Part shown: piece after piece, positions 1 through 8,517 of the stretch
How positions within the stretch are numbered: the stretch's first letter is position 1
Layout: every line of letters starts with the position of its first letter
Assembly: GCA_016844945.1 (NCBI GenBank)
Contig: JAERTJ010000141.1
Coordinates: 1 to 46,820 of the forward strand
Origin: Fidelibacterota bacterium
GTDB taxonomy: Bacteria; Fidelibacterota; UBA8477; JABMPR01
Direction of reading: 5' to 3'
DNA length: 46,820 bases
Notes under the pieces: generated by a model
What the model was told of the DNA's origin: nothing
The model's input: only the letters and a program-made list of their open reading frames with translations
The model's database searches: none
Translations under genes and position numbers: made by a program

Positions 1-2
1 AC

Positions 3-3000
3 TACGATGGTGTCTCAAGCTTCGATAGAGTTTGGGCAACCAATTTTAGCGAATCGATGGAGCTTCAATTTGTTGATGTTGATGGCGATAGTGATTTAGA
101 TTTGTTTCTAGGCACGAAGTATGATGAGAAAGAAAATTACTTTCCACGACCGGACTATATATTCCTAAATAATAGTGGAGTTATTGAAGACAATCCAAGC
201 TGGGCAACAGATGCTGTAACCTATACCTACCGTGGTGATTGGGCAGATATAGAAAATGATGGGGATATGGATCTGGTAATTGCTAGCGCATATGCCGGAA
301 GTGAACCTATTAACATCTATGGAAATCACCAGGAATGGCGCTTCAACGTATCACTGACTTCTATGAATCAGGATGATTATTCCGGAACGGTCCAGATTCC
401 TTTTGAAATTGAAAACCCCGGTGGCAATCCAACATCATTAGCATGTGCTATTTCCACGGATGGTGGCAGCAATTGGTTTAATCCAAGTACCTCAACCGAT
501 ACCACTGATTTGTCCGCTGCAAATTATTCAGGCTCACTTGATTGGAACTCCATTGCTGATGGCTATGATCATCAGGACATTGAAAACGTGCTGGTGGCCC
601 TGACACCTCATGATGGTGTCAATGTGGGGCGTAGTGATACCATTAGTTTTCATCTGGACAATAATGCTCTACCCATTGTCGCCATGGATGCAATATCTGG
701 TGAGCAATCTGCTCAAATCCTTGTCAGCTATACACTGTCAGATTCTGAGAGTGATGTTCTGGCACTTACCGGCTCATATCAATTGGTTGGTGATGCAGAA
801 TGGACTATTGCTACCCTAAGTGGAAGCATGACTGATCTCACCTCTGAGACGGGTACATTAACCTGGGATACTGAGGCCGATTTACCACAGGCTTCAGGAT
901 TGTATGCCCTGCGTCTGATAGCCAGTGATCTGGATGCTGGAAATCCTGATATTCTGAATATTCAGGTGGATAACTATCACGGGCAAAGCATCGTACTCAG
1001 TATTAATGAATCACCGGTTAGAGATACACTGGCTATTGAGTTCACCATTACAGACATCACATCAGATACTTTGGATTTGATTTGTCGATATGCACTGGGT
1101 GGAAATGGTGGTCAGGAATTAGCCAGCAGAAGCACCGAAACTGTCATGTTGAGTTTGTCGAAGCAGGATGGGATTCTAGTTCAGGAAACATCTGCGAGAT
1201 CGATTGGAGTGGAAGCTTCAACTGTCGCCCTTCGACGAGCTCAGGGTGACGATAATGCAGATACATTTGCTGGGGATAAGGAGGATGAGTATGCAAGAGC
1301 AATGGCCAGGACAAGGAGTTATGAATATGCAGAGGCATTTGTAAAAGGTGAACGAAGTGTCATCCTGAGCCCGTCGAAGGACGACACGTCTTCTAAACCA
1401 GATAACACTAAATCGCAACGTCTCCTTCGACAAGCTCAGGATGACGAGACAGTTGGAACTCAGGGAGGATACAGCATTCTCACAGAAACCAATGATTGGT
1501 TCCAGCCCTATATCGTTGGCGATACTGTCCAACTTGACCCAAGTTCATATAGCGGGACCCTGTACTGGTACTCCCATTACAATCTTCCTGAAACAGATAT
1601 CGATTCTGTCTATCTATCAATTGTTCCTTCTGATGGATGGGCGACTGGTGGTGGAGATACGCTGGTACTGGTTGTGGACAACAATCGCAGTCCGGTTGTT
1701 GCAATTTCAGACATTGTTGGCGAGCAACGTAATGATATTACCATTCCAATTACCCTCAGCGATACTGAAAATGATCTCATTGACCTGAGTGTGTCCTATA
1801 AGCGTGAATTTGAACCGATCTGGCATACGGATCCCACACTCAGTGGATCTCTGCTGGGACTCTCTTCAGGAGATCACCAATTGATCTGGCAATCCAGTCT
1901 TGATCTGGCCAATTATGTGGGGAATGCATATTTCAGGATCACTCCTTCAGATAATGATCCCGGCACAGCGGTAAGCATCCTGCTGAATATTGATCAAATT
2001 GATGCTCCCGCCATTTCACTTGACCTGGAAGCTCAGGAAGAATACAGCGGTGATATCCCCATCAGCTATCTCCTGGAAGATGGTGGTGCCGATACAGTGG
2101 CTTTGAGCATTGAATATCAGACCAGCACCACAGCCTGGCAATCCGCCAGTATTCTGGAGGATGTCTCTGCTCTGGATAGCTCCCTGTATAGTGGATCATT
2201 CACCTGGCAATCCTCAGTGGACTTGGATGGTATGGATGATGAAAATGTGCAGCTGCGAACAACACCTGCAGATGATAATGCCGGTCCAACTTATGAGTTG
2301 CCAGCTTTTCATCTAGATAATAATGACATACCAGGCGTTGATGTACTTGACCTTGTGGGTGTCCAATCAGATAGCATTAACATCGATCTGGTCCTGGATG
2401 ATACCGAAGGGGATAGTCTCTCAATCCTGGTTGAATACATGGTTGAAACGGCTGATCTGGCTGCCAGCCTGACCCGAATCAGCAATCTCCGTTCCCTGGT
2501 AGAAACGACTCCTGCAATCTCCGAGCTGCGTAAAGAAACCACTGGCTCTAGGAATCCTGGTAGCAAGCGAACCACCAAAACCCTGGCCACGGCCTGGTCC
2601 AGTGGGCAGGATAATATTCTACTGACTGAAAATTCCGCCTTGCGTGAATGGGGTGATGCCACGGTCCTTGGGACGCTTACTGGTATACCAGCTGAGGACT
2701 ATTCAACCGAACTGACCTGGTTATCCAGTACTGATTTACCCATGTTTTATGGGGATGTGAAAATCAGGATCTCGCCCTCGGATCTGGATCTTGGGAATGT
2801 TGATTCAACAGTGATTCTGGTAGATAATATTGTGGCAGCAGTCACCCTGGGTGAGATAACCACTGAGGTTTCTGACCTGGTCACATTTGACTATAACATT
2901 ATCAATTCAGGTGAAAATCCTGTCAGCCTGCTTATCCAATACTCAACCGATGCTGGTGCGAACTGGAATTCAGCCAGTATTACAGAAAATACGATTGATC

Positions 3001-6000
3001 TGACTGTTGATGCCTACTCAGGTTCATTAACCTGGAATTCAACCGATGACCTGGATCACTGGGATGGCATGGTTAGACTACGTGCCACACCCATTGAAAA
3101 TCAGACCGGTATGTCTGATGAGATAGCGGATTTCAATCTGGATAACAATCGCGTTCCAGGAGTTGAAATAAGTGATCTGGTCGGTGTCCAACTGGAAGAT
3201 ATTGATATCGAATATACCCTTTCAGATGCTGAAACTGATTCGCTGGCATTTCTGGTAGAATATCACATGGATGAGTCATGGCTTCCTGCCACAATTCTCG
3301 GTGATAGTTCCCGGCTTCATAGTGAGGATTATGCTGGATCATTCAGTTGGATCTCTCAGACTGATTTACCTGATCAATATGGTGAGGTATTATTACGCCT
3401 GACTCCCTATGATCTTGATTACGGTAATTCAGATACGATCACAGTATTTGTAGATAATGTTGTGAGTACGGTGCAGTTGGTCGATCCTGTGGGTGAAAAC
3501 ACACATGATGTCCTGGTTGGATTCACTGTTGAGAATGATGGCTTTAATCCCGTTGGTCTGGATGTTGAGTATTCCAGTGATGGAACGGAATGGTTTTCCG
3601 CACAGGTGCAAGAGAATCTTAGCTCCGTTGACTCTGCCAACTATGCAGGCAGTTTCACCTGGCAGAGCTGGGACAATCTGGCGCATTGGCAGGGAGCGGT
3701 AGAGCTGCGGGTTACTCCAAATGAAAATCAGGTCGGGCAGACCTCAACAACGGCCGCTTTCCAACTGGACAATAACCTGCCACCAACCATTCAATTGACT
3801 CCAGTTGTTGGCATCCTTACTCAGGATATTGCCCTCGATTACACCCTGGGTGATTCAGAAAATGACTCCCTGGGATTTATGGCCAGCTATCGTCCGGCTG
3901 ACAGCACTGAATGGAGGGCCGCCACAGTGAGTGGGGACACTTCATCCATCCTGGCGGAACAATATCAGGGCATATTGAACTGGTCATCCTATAACGATGT
4001 ACCTGATCTACAAGGAACGGTCGAATTTCGACTGCTGCCCTATGATCTGGATCTGGGACAGGGTGATACCATCCAACTGGATCTGGACAATGTGTTGCCA
4101 GTTGCATCCTTAACGGATTTAGATAGTGAGGTGAGCCAGCAGGTAAGCTTTGACTATGAGATCACCAACATACCTGGCAATGCTCTGGGGTTATTGGTTG
4201 AGTACAGTCTAGATGGCAATACCTGGTTGAACGCCAGTATTACAGGTGATACCAGTGGCATTGGTACTGATAATTATGTCGGGACCTTGATCTGGGACTC
4301 CTGGACAGATGTCCCCAATTATGAAACCACAAGTGCTCAACTGCGACTCACCCCTTACGACACCTATCTTGGTATCGCAGATATGACGACCAGTTTTCAT
4401 CTTGACAATAATCTGCTACCCTCAATCATCTTCGGAGAGATCCAGGGTGAAATGAGTGATGTAGTGGCTTTACCACTGAGTTTTGCTGATGCAGAGGATG
4501 ATACACTCTTCCTCACAGCAGAATACTCACTGGATTTGACTGAATGGACCAGTACATCGGTTGGAATCTCTACCCTAAATCCAGGTACCTATCCGGATAC
4601 ACTGCTCTGGACCTCAACACCTGCTCTGGAAGGCGTGGATCAGGATGAAGTCTACCTGAGAATTCAGGTTGCAGACCTTGACCCGGGTGTCACCGATACC
4701 ATCAGTTTCCATCTTGACAACAATCGGCCACCCACGGCTGAATTGCAGCTTGATGCAGGCGAGTATTCGGGAGATATATCCAGTTCCTATACCATCAGTG
4801 ATAATGAATCCGACAATCTTAGCTATGCCTTATTGTATTCGCTGGATTCCGTGGAGTGGCTCAGCCCCAATCTGGAATCCACTGAACTGAATGAGGGCAC
4901 TGTTGAGTTTACCTGGCTATCAGATCAAGATATTGACAGACAGGATATTCAAACCGTCCATATCAGGGTTGATGTTGCTGATGCAGATCCTGGATTATCC
5001 GTATTTCAGACCATTCATATTGATAATCATCATGGTGAGATTGCCCTGACCGTACCTGAGGGTGAACAATCCGGACTGATTGACATTGAACTTGATCTCA
5101 ATGATCCTGCACTGGATGAATTACGGGTGAAGTGGGAGTATTTGCTACCTGGTGAATCGACCTGGATACCTGTAACGGGAATCACGGACAGCATATTCAG
5201 CTCTGAAAATTATTCCGACACGGTTGGGTTTGTTTCAGAAGCAGATCTGGCAGGTATTGATCTGCCAGAAATCAGTCTGCGAGCCAGCGTGCGGGATGAA
5301 TGGGGGAGTGGTGATACAGCAATCGTACTCCTGGATATAGATAATCAGATCGCCCCTCAGGTCTTGAGCCATTTTCCTGAAGCAGGGAGTCTGGTGAGTT
5401 GGAGCGACCCGATCTGGGTTGATTTCACGCAATTCATGGATCTTGATATCAGTGCGGATCAAATCAGTCTGCACAGTCAGGATGGGAGCGTAATTGCGGC
5501 TGATGTGGTCGTAGACAGCTCTAACCTGTTTATCCAGCCCAGTGCATCACTTCCATCCTACGATTCCATTACGGTGGTGCTGGAGGGCTCCCTGAGCAAT
5601 TCCCAGGGCGTTGGTCTTGATGGTAGTCTCAATGGTGACCCAGATGGAGCTCCTGTGGATGATTACAGCTGGTCCTATCTGACAGGTCTGGCTGGTGATT
5701 TTGACCTGAGTGGATCAATAGACATTCTGGATGCAGGTGATTTTACAGCGGCCTGGATGGCACAATCATCGGAGAATTCTGATGTATATGAATTGTCACC
5801 ATCCACTGGAACAAACCCAGCGCTAACCATTCAACCAGATGGCGTTTTGGATGTTTCTGATCTGGCCCGGTTCGTCTACATGTGGAATTGGTCCTTCGAT
5901 AATGGCCTGAACTCCACACTGCTGGCCAAAAAGCAATGGAACGACAGTGAATCTTCATTCATTGATATTACATCTAATTATGAGGGCCAGGCCCAATGGA

Positions 6001-6668
6001 ATGTTGATTATGGTGAACATTTAACACTTGATCTGGCCTTAAATGATGCGCTTGATCCTCGTGTATTGGAAGTGGTTCTCCAGTATGATCCAGCACTTCT
6101 TGTCTTTGAAAGAACCAACTACTTGTCGGATGGAAATCGTGGAAGTGAGACAATCGAGCTGACTTTGCATGATAGTACCAGAGGTCTCATTGTACTCAAC
6201 ATGATTAACATGTCTCAGAAAGCTGTGGCTGATGTGGAGTCAGCCTTTGCACAAGTCTGTTTCACACCGTTGGGGGATGAGACGACAACGATTCAAGTGC
6301 AAAGCCGAAGTATAGCTGTGGGTGCTGATCGAGACCAGGTGCTTACCCGTGGAGGTGCATTTGAATTCGCAACGCAGCCTGTATTGCCAGAGGCATATGT
6401 ATTACATAACAATTTTCCCAATCCATTTAATGCAGGGACAACCCTGCGTTATGAACTTCCAGAAAGTGCTGATGTGAGGATGTCGATTTTTGATATCCGG
6501 GGCAGGGAAGTGATATCTCTGGTGGATGAAACCCAGGAGGCTGGTTATAAGTCTCTGGAGTGGCGCGGACTGAATCAGACAGGCGAGCCGGTGAGCTCAG
6601 GTGTTTATTTTTGTGTACTTCAGGCTAATTCATTCAGGCGGGTTGAGAAGATGGTGCTACTAAAGTAA
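3..6668 (+). CDS. Large secreted Ig-repeat protein with dockerin-like, cohesin-like and T9SS C-terminal domains (5' end outside window)
   Basis: The reading frame is open from the first complete codon at base 3, so the ATG at 57 is internal and the N-terminus lies upstream. Residues below count from that ATG. Residues 1-95 hold FG-GAP/VCBS-type sequence (DVDGDSDLDLF, ENDGDMDLV). Fourteen Ig/cadherin-like repeats of about 105-115 residues follow (about 93-1765), most ending in a 'LDNN' or 'VDN' motif before the next strand. Then come an Ig-like domain (about 1766-1878), a dockerin-like pair (GDFDLSGSIDILDAGDF; PDGVLDVSDLARFVYMWNW), a cohesin-like segment (VVLQYDPALLVF) and a T9SS type A sorting domain with FPNPFNAGT near 2120, ending KMVLLK. 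Family knowledge implies export through the outer membrane and surface display. Repeats 3 and 6 carry odd in-frame insertions. It probably is the giant gene of a preceding module. No catalytic domain is visible; adhesion or matrix function is inference. Confidence 0.95.
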   Translation, partial: YDGVSSFDRVWATNFSESMELQFVDVDGDSDLDLFLGTKYDEKENYFPRPDYIFLNNSGVIEDNPSWATDAVTYTYRGDWADIENDGDMDLVIASAYAGSEPINIYGNHQEWRFNVSLTSMNQDDYSGTVQIPFEIENPGGNPTSLACAISTDGGSNWFNPSTSTDTTDLSAANYSGSLDWNSIADGYDHQDIENVLVALTPHDGVNVGRSDTISFHLDNNALPIVAMDAISGEQSAQILVSYTLSDSESDVLALTGSYQLVGDAEWTIATLSGSMTDLTSETGTLTWDTEADLPQASGLYALRLIASDLDAGNPDILNIQVDNYHGQSIVLSINESPVRDTLAIEFTITDITSDTLDLICRYALGGNGGQELASRSTETVMLSLSKQDGILVQETSARSIGVEASTVALRRAQGDDNADTFAGDKEDEYARAMARTRSYEYAEAFVKGERSVILSPSKDDTSSKPDNTKSQRLLRQAQDDETVGTQGGYSILTETNDWFQPYIVGDTVQLDPSSYSGTLYWYSHYNLPETDIDSVYLSIVPSDGWATGGGDTLVLVVDNNRSPVVAISDIVGEQRNDITIPITLSDTENDLIDLSVSYKREFEPIWHTDPTLSGSLLGLSSGDHQLIWQSSLDLANYVGNAYFRITPSDNDPGTAVSILLNIDQIDAPAISLDLEAQEEYSGDIPISYLLEDGGADTVALSIEYQTSTTAWQSASILEDVSALDSSLYSGSFTWQSSVDLDGMDDENVQLRTTPADDNAGPTYELPAFHLDNNDIPGVDVLDLVGVQSDSINIDLVLDDTEGDSLSILVEYMVETADLAASLTRISNLRSLVETTPAISELRKETTGSRNPGSKRTTKTLATAWSSGQDNILLTENSALREWGDATVLGTLTGIPAEDYSTELTWLSSTDLPMFYGDVKIRISPSDLDLGNVDSTVILVDNIVAAVTLGEITTEVSDLVTFDYNIINSGENPVSLLIQYSTDAGANWNSASITENTIDLTVDAYSGSLTWNSTDDLDHWDGMVRLRATPIENQTGMSDEIADFNLDNNRVPGVEISDLVGVQLEDIDIEYTLSDAETDSLAFLVEYHMDESWLPATILGDSSRLHSEDYAGSFSWISQTDLPDQYGEVLLRLTPYDLDYGNSDTITVFVDNVVSTVQLVDPVGENTHDVLVGFTVENDGFNPVGLDVEYSSDGTEWFSAQVQENLSSVDSANYAGSFTWQSWDNLAHWQGAVELRVTPNENQVGQTSTTAAFQLDNNLPPTIQLTPVVGILTQDIALDYTLGDSENDSLGFMASYRPADSTEWRAATVSGDTSSILAEQYQGILNWSSYNDVPDLQGTVEFRLLPYDLDLGQGDTIQLDLDNVLPVASLTDLDSEVSQQVSFDYEITNIPGNALGLLVEYSLDGNTWLNASITGDTSGIGTDNYVGTLIWDSWTDVPNYETTSAQLRLTPYDTYLGIADMTTSFHLDNNLLPSIIFGEIQGEMSDVVALPLSFADAEDDTLFLTAEYSLDLTEWTSTSVGISTLNPGTYPDTLLWTSTPALEGVDQDEVYLRIQVADLDPGVTDTISFHLDNNRPPTAELQLDAGEYSGDISSSYTISDNESDNLSYALLYSLDSVEWLSPNLESTELNEGTVEFTWLSDQDIDRQDIQTVHIRVDVADADPGLSVFQTIHIDNHHGEIALTVPEGEQSGLIDIELDLNDPALDELRVKWEYLLPGESTWIPVTGITDSIFSSENYSDTVGFVSEADLAGIDLPEISLRASVRDEWGSGDTAIVLLDIDNQIAPQVLSHFPEAGSLVSWSDPIWVDFTQFMDLDISADQISLHSQDGSVIAADVVVDSSNLFIQPSASLPSYDSITVVLEGSLSNSQGVGLDGSLNGDPDGAPVDDYSWSYLTGLAGDFDLSGSIDILDAGDFTAAWMAQSSENSDVYELSPSTGTNPALTIQPDGVLDVSDLARFVYMWNWSFDNGLNSTLLAKKQWNDSESSFIDITSNYEGQAQWNVDYGEHLTLDLALNDALDPRVLEVVLQYDPALLVFERTNYLSDGNRGSETIELTLHDSTRGLIVLNMINMSQKAVADVESAFAQVCFTPLGDETTTIQVQSRSIAVGADRDQVLTRGGAFEFATQPVLPEAYVLHNNFPNPFNAGTTLRYELPESADVRMSIFDIRGREVISLVDETQEAGYKSLEWRGLNQTGEPVSSGVYFCVLQANSFRRVEKMVLLK
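1143..1447 (+). repeat. Four copies of a short dispersed repeat (two inverted pairs) inserted in frame in a coding region
   Basis: Four related elements of about 23-28 bases lie within 305 bases: 1143-1170 (forward, GTCATGTTGAG...GTCGAAG), 1224-1250 (reverse, CTTCGACGAGCTCAGGGTGAC), 1359-1385 (forward, GTCATCCTGAGC..GTCGAAGG) and 1419-1447 (reverse, CCTTCGACAAGCTCAGGATG). Copies 3 and 4 match at about 20 of 22 positions after inversion, so each pair can form a hairpin. The core resembles a short repeat scattered through many environmental bacterial genomes that is often mistranslated as 'HPELVEG', 'SLSKD' or 'RQAQDD'. Here it is translated as LSLSKQDG, LRRAQGDD, ILSPSKDD and LRQAQDDE within Ig-like repeat 3, with no loss of frame. 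The repeat identity is recalled, not searched. Confidence 0.8.
2452..2650 (+). other. In-frame insertion of about 65 residues, rich in basic residues, in Ig-like repeat 6
   Basis: Repeat 6 runs normally to 'SILVEYMVE', then has about 65 residues that other repeats lack, then resumes at 'WGDATVLGTLTGIPAEDYS'. The insert contains many Arg, Lys and Ser residues (for example SELRKETTGSRNPGSKRTTK) in an otherwise strongly acidic protein. A 10-base direct repeat, GCAATCTCCG, occurs at 2482-2491 and 2514-2523. I do not recognise the insert as a known mobile element. Confidence 0.7.
5353..6665 (+). other. C-terminal module of the first gene: Ig-like, dockerin-like, cohesin-like, T9SS sorting domain
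   Basis: In order: an Ig-like domain of the Big_5/SbsA kind (about 5353-5690), two dockerin-like calcium-loop segments (about 5695-5910; D-F-D-L-S-G-S-I-D then D-G-V-L-D-V-S-D, closing with MWNW), a cohesin-like beta domain (about 5911-6390; VVLQYDPALLVF, FAQVCFTPLG), and the T9SS type A tail (about 6391-6665; FPNPFNAGT, IFDIRGREV, SSGVYFC, KMVLLK). The 11,704-residue gene ends with the same domain order, including the MWNW signature, so this is a conserved family C-terminus. Confidence 0.8.
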
Positions 6669-6689
6669 GTTAGGAGTTAGGAGTTAGGA
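6669..6689 (+). repeat. Tandem repeat GTTAGGA x3 followed by a G7 run
   Basis: Three perfect copies of GTTAGGA start immediately after the TAA of the first gene (6669-6689). A run of seven G follows at 6692-6698. Such short tandem and homopolymer tracts can slip during replication. No gene reads through it, so any effect would be on transcript end or spacing. Confidence 0.85.
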
Positions 6690-6719
6690 GTGGGGGGGAT
6701 TGTGATATGAAATACATTA

Positions 6720-6763
6720 TTGCTTCAGGAACTCAATTATTCCTTGAGCAAAGTAAAATTTTT
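6720..6763 (+). terminator. Possible terminator-like hairpin after the first gene
   Basis: TTGCTTCAGGAA (6720-6731) and TTCCTTGAGCAA (6740-6751) pair over twelve positions with one G-U and one mismatch around an 8-base loop. A T5 run follows at 6759-6763, about eight bases beyond the stem, which is further away than in a classical intrinsic terminator. A second small dyad GTAAAA-T-TTTTAC overlaps the T run. Function is uncertain. Confidence 0.35.
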
Positions 6764-6789
6764 ACCAAATTGTATGACAAATAATTTCA

Positions 6790-6805
6790 TATCCCAGGGG
6801 GGATA
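6790..6805 (+). promoter_or_regulatory. Short hairpin/dyad shared with the second intergenic region (copy 1)
   Basis: TATCCC (6790-6795) and GGGATA (6800-6805) form a 6-base stem around AGGG. A matching element lies at 44277-44292 (CATCC...GGATG), where the outer pair is C-G instead of T-A, so pairing is kept although the bases differ. Flanking sequence also aligns: CAAATT, ATG(A/G)CA and ATAA upstream of both. This one is about 250 bases before the CsgG-like start; copy 2 is about 70 bases before its gene. An RNA element or operator are both possible. Confidence 0.45.
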
Positions 6806-7053
6806 CTTTGATACTTACTGAGCGCAAGCTACGGTTAACATATCTGACACAAAAGCGACAGCTTAAGATAGCCCTGTCTATTGAATCAATAGGGGGCGAT
6901 CGCCATCCATGATCGAAAAAATATCTATCAGGATTTTGAAGATTGAGGGGATGTACCTATAGCATAGGATGTACGCATACGTGTGGTATTGCTCGTTGTT
7001 AATGACACCCGAGCCTGAGTTGCCCAGCTGAAACTGTATAGAGTAGTGGAGAA
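6806..7053. promoter_or_regulatory. Dyad-rich leader region upstream of the first CsgG-like gene
   Basis: No ORF with coding character is visible. Several dyads lie close together: GACAG (6857-6861) with CTGTC (6874-6878); CTATTGA-A-TCAATAG (6878-6892); the palindrome GGCGATCGCC (6895-6904), which contains GCGATCGC; and CCTAT-AGC-ATAGG (6956-6968), framed by GGATGTAC at 6949-6956 and 6967-6974. A weak promoter match, TTGAAG (6936-6941) with 16 bases to TATAGC (6958-6963), overlaps the last dyad, so repressor control of such a promoter is conceivable. This stretch is absent from the corresponding shorter intergenic region at 44169-44360. Confidence 0.35.
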
Positions 7054-8517
7054 ATGAAGCTGTTTTCAGGATTCAAAGTACAATTCTTAAAAGCATGTCT
7101 TATGATGATGGCTACCATGGCCCTGGCATTGAATGCCCAGGAAAGCACCAAAGACGCCATTGCTGTGTTAAATCTTGAAGGTCAGGGGATAAGCAATCTT
7201 GAAGCCCAAACCCTGACTGGCAGATTTGCTTCAACTCTCTCCCAAATTGGTAAGATGACCCTGGTTGAGCGCAGTAAAATGGAATCTATCCTCAAAGAAC
7301 AAGAATTCCAGCAAAGCGGCTGTACTGACTCAGATTGTGCAGTAGAAATTGGAGAATTGCTGAATGTTCAGTTCCTGGTTAGTGGTGGAATCGGAAAACT
7401 GGGGGATACCTATACCGTCGATGTGAAAATGTTCAGCGTTGAAACGGGAGCAGTTGCCAAAACTGTAACGAGTCAATACCAGGGTAGCATCGAAGGGCTA
7501 ATTGTAGAGGTGGAAATTCTGGCCTGGGAGATGATGGAGGAATCTGTACCACAGGACTTACTGAATAGACGTGGGTCAGATGATACTGAAGCCCAATTGG
7601 AAAACGTGGCCATCCTTAGCTTTGTGGGTAGAGGTATCAGCAATATGGAAGCTGAAACGCTTACAGACAGATTCTCCTCCAGTATAACTCAACTTGAAAT
7701 GATGCAATTAGTCCAAACTCAGGAAATGGATGAAATCCTTTCTGAGCAGGGCTTTGGAGGCGATGCATGCTCCGATGCTGCCTGTGCAGTGGAAATTGGA
7801 AAGCTGCTCAATGTTGAGTATATGATTAGTGGATCCATCGGTACCATTGGAAAAACCTATACAGTAGATATTAAGATGTATGAAGTGGGCAGCGGTGAAA
7901 TGGCCAAGGCCTACAAAGTGAACACCAGTAGTCTCGAGGGCCTTTTGCTGGAAGTTGAAATTGGTGCCCAAGCCCTCATGGGGCTGCCTCCCAATAGGGA
8001 TCAACTGGCCCAGCGACGAATCATTAGAAAAGGTGGCACAACCGGTAGCTCTGAGAAGACCATGGGAAAAGCCATGGTTCGAGCAGTTGTTCCAGGTTGG
8101 GGTCATCTATATCTGGGAGAAAAAAAAGTCTGGGGTTGGGGTTTTCTGGCTGGTGAGACAGCTGCCCTCGCAATGCTTTTTTTGGCTGACCAAGGCTACA
8201 ACGACGCCATTGCTGAACAGGATAGCTACCAGCAATTATATCTTAACACATCAGTTCAGTCTGAAATGGATCATTACAAAGCATTAAGAGATGATGCATT
8301 TGATCTGGCTACCCAAAAGAATGATCAGCGAACTATCTTCGCAGCTGTGTCTGGCGGACTATTTATTGCAAATTTTATCCACCTTTTCGTTAGGCATAAG
8401 GATTCAGAGGCATTAACAGATGCTACAGGTGCTCATCCATTAGATAATCCTGGAAAACTTTCCTTTTACACCACTTCAAATGAGATAGGGATGCAATTTG
8501 CGCTACCTGCTTATTAG
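7054..8517 (+). CDS. Envelope protein with two tandem CsgG-like domains and a DUF5683-like membrane tail
   Basis: The 487-residue product starts at ATG with GGAG only two bases upstream. A signal peptide or N-terminal anchor is visible at residues 1-29 (hydrophobic stretch ending ALNAQ), without a lipobox. Two homologous CsgG-like domains follow, about 35-165 and 185-320. Each has an 'A(V/I)L...G(Q/R)GISN(L/M)EA(Q/E)TLT.RF' opening, a C-x4-C motif (CTDSDC, CSDAAC) followed by AVEIG.LLNV, and a 'GKTYTVDIKM' type strand. From about 340 on, a PGWGHLYLGEKK motif and hydrophobic segments resemble DUF5683. CsgG-fold domains are known from curli export and from LpoB-type lipoproteins, but a complete CsgG pore cannot be claimed. 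It overlaps the downstream lipoprotein gene by 20 bases, so the pair is probably translationally coupled. A role in assembling the neighbouring giant protein is inference. Confidence 0.88.
   Translation: MKLFSGFKVQFLKACLMMMATMALALNAQESTKDAIAVLNLEGQGISNLEAQTLTGRFASTLSQIGKMTLVERSKMESILKEQEFQQSGCTDSDCAVEIGELLNVQFLVSGGIGKLGDTYTVDVKMFSVETGAVAKTVTSQYQGSIEGLIVEVEILAWEMMEESVPQDLLNRRGSDDTEAQLENVAILSFVGRGISNMEAETLTDRFSSSITQLEMMQLVQTQEMDEILSEQGFGGDACSDAACAVEIGKLLNVEYMISGSIGTIGKTYTVDIKMYEVGSGEMAKAYKVNTSSLEGLLLEVEIGAQALMGLPPNRDQLAQRRIIRKGGTTGSSEKTMGKAMVRAVVPGWGHLYLGEKKVWGWGFLAGETAALAMLFLADQGYNDAIAEQDSYQQLYLNTSVQSEMDHYKALRDDAFDLATQKNDQRTIFAAVSGGLFIANFIHLFVRHKDSEALTDATGAHPLDNPGKLSFYTTSNEIGMQFALPAY
8487..8490 (+). 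promoter_or_regulatory. Ribosome binding site supporting a TTG start at 8498
   Basis: AGGG at 8487-8490 lies seven bases before the TTG at 8498. An in-frame TAG at 8486-8488 rules out any earlier start. The next ATG, at 8522, would leave a signal peptide without positive charge. The paralogue at 45376 starts at the equivalent place, giving the same 20-base overlap with the upstream gene. Confidence 0.7.

Larger units (their letters stand above)
333..5352 (+). repeat. Fourteen tandem Ig/cadherin-like domain repeats inside the first gene
   Basis: The protein shows fourteen units of about 105-115 residues. A typical unit has an opening strand with a GE/GVQ turn, an 'SYTLSDSESDSL' type segment, a 'Y.....W..A.' strand, a 'Y.GSLTW.S..DL' segment, an 'LR.TP.D.D.G..DT' strand, and a closing 'F.LDNN.PP'. 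Units alternate between two flavours, with 'SDxExDSL' or 'NxGxNPVSL' in the second strand, which suggests expansion by duplicating pairs. Unit 3 (about 1010-1695) and unit 6 (about 2334-2835) are over-long because of insertions in the same general strand-to-strand region. Unit boundaries are approximate. Confidence 0.85.

Noticed and set aside
1218..1532. Minus-strand ORF with 'LSLSKE' and 'LRRAQDD' sequence
   Set aside because: It is the antisense reading of the inverted repeat insertions inside the first gene. The plus-strand frame is continuous and has recognised domains on both sides.
6801..6810. Bacteroidetes-type -7 promoter element (TACTTTG)
   Set aside because: It is one base short of the TAnnTTTG pattern, and no convincing -33 TTG partner was found.
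7054..8517. A complete curli-type CsgG secretion pore
   Set aside because: No lipobox or identifiable barrel hairpins are visible, and no CsgA, CsgB, CsgE or CsgF homologue is in the window. Only the CsgG-like domain call is supportable.
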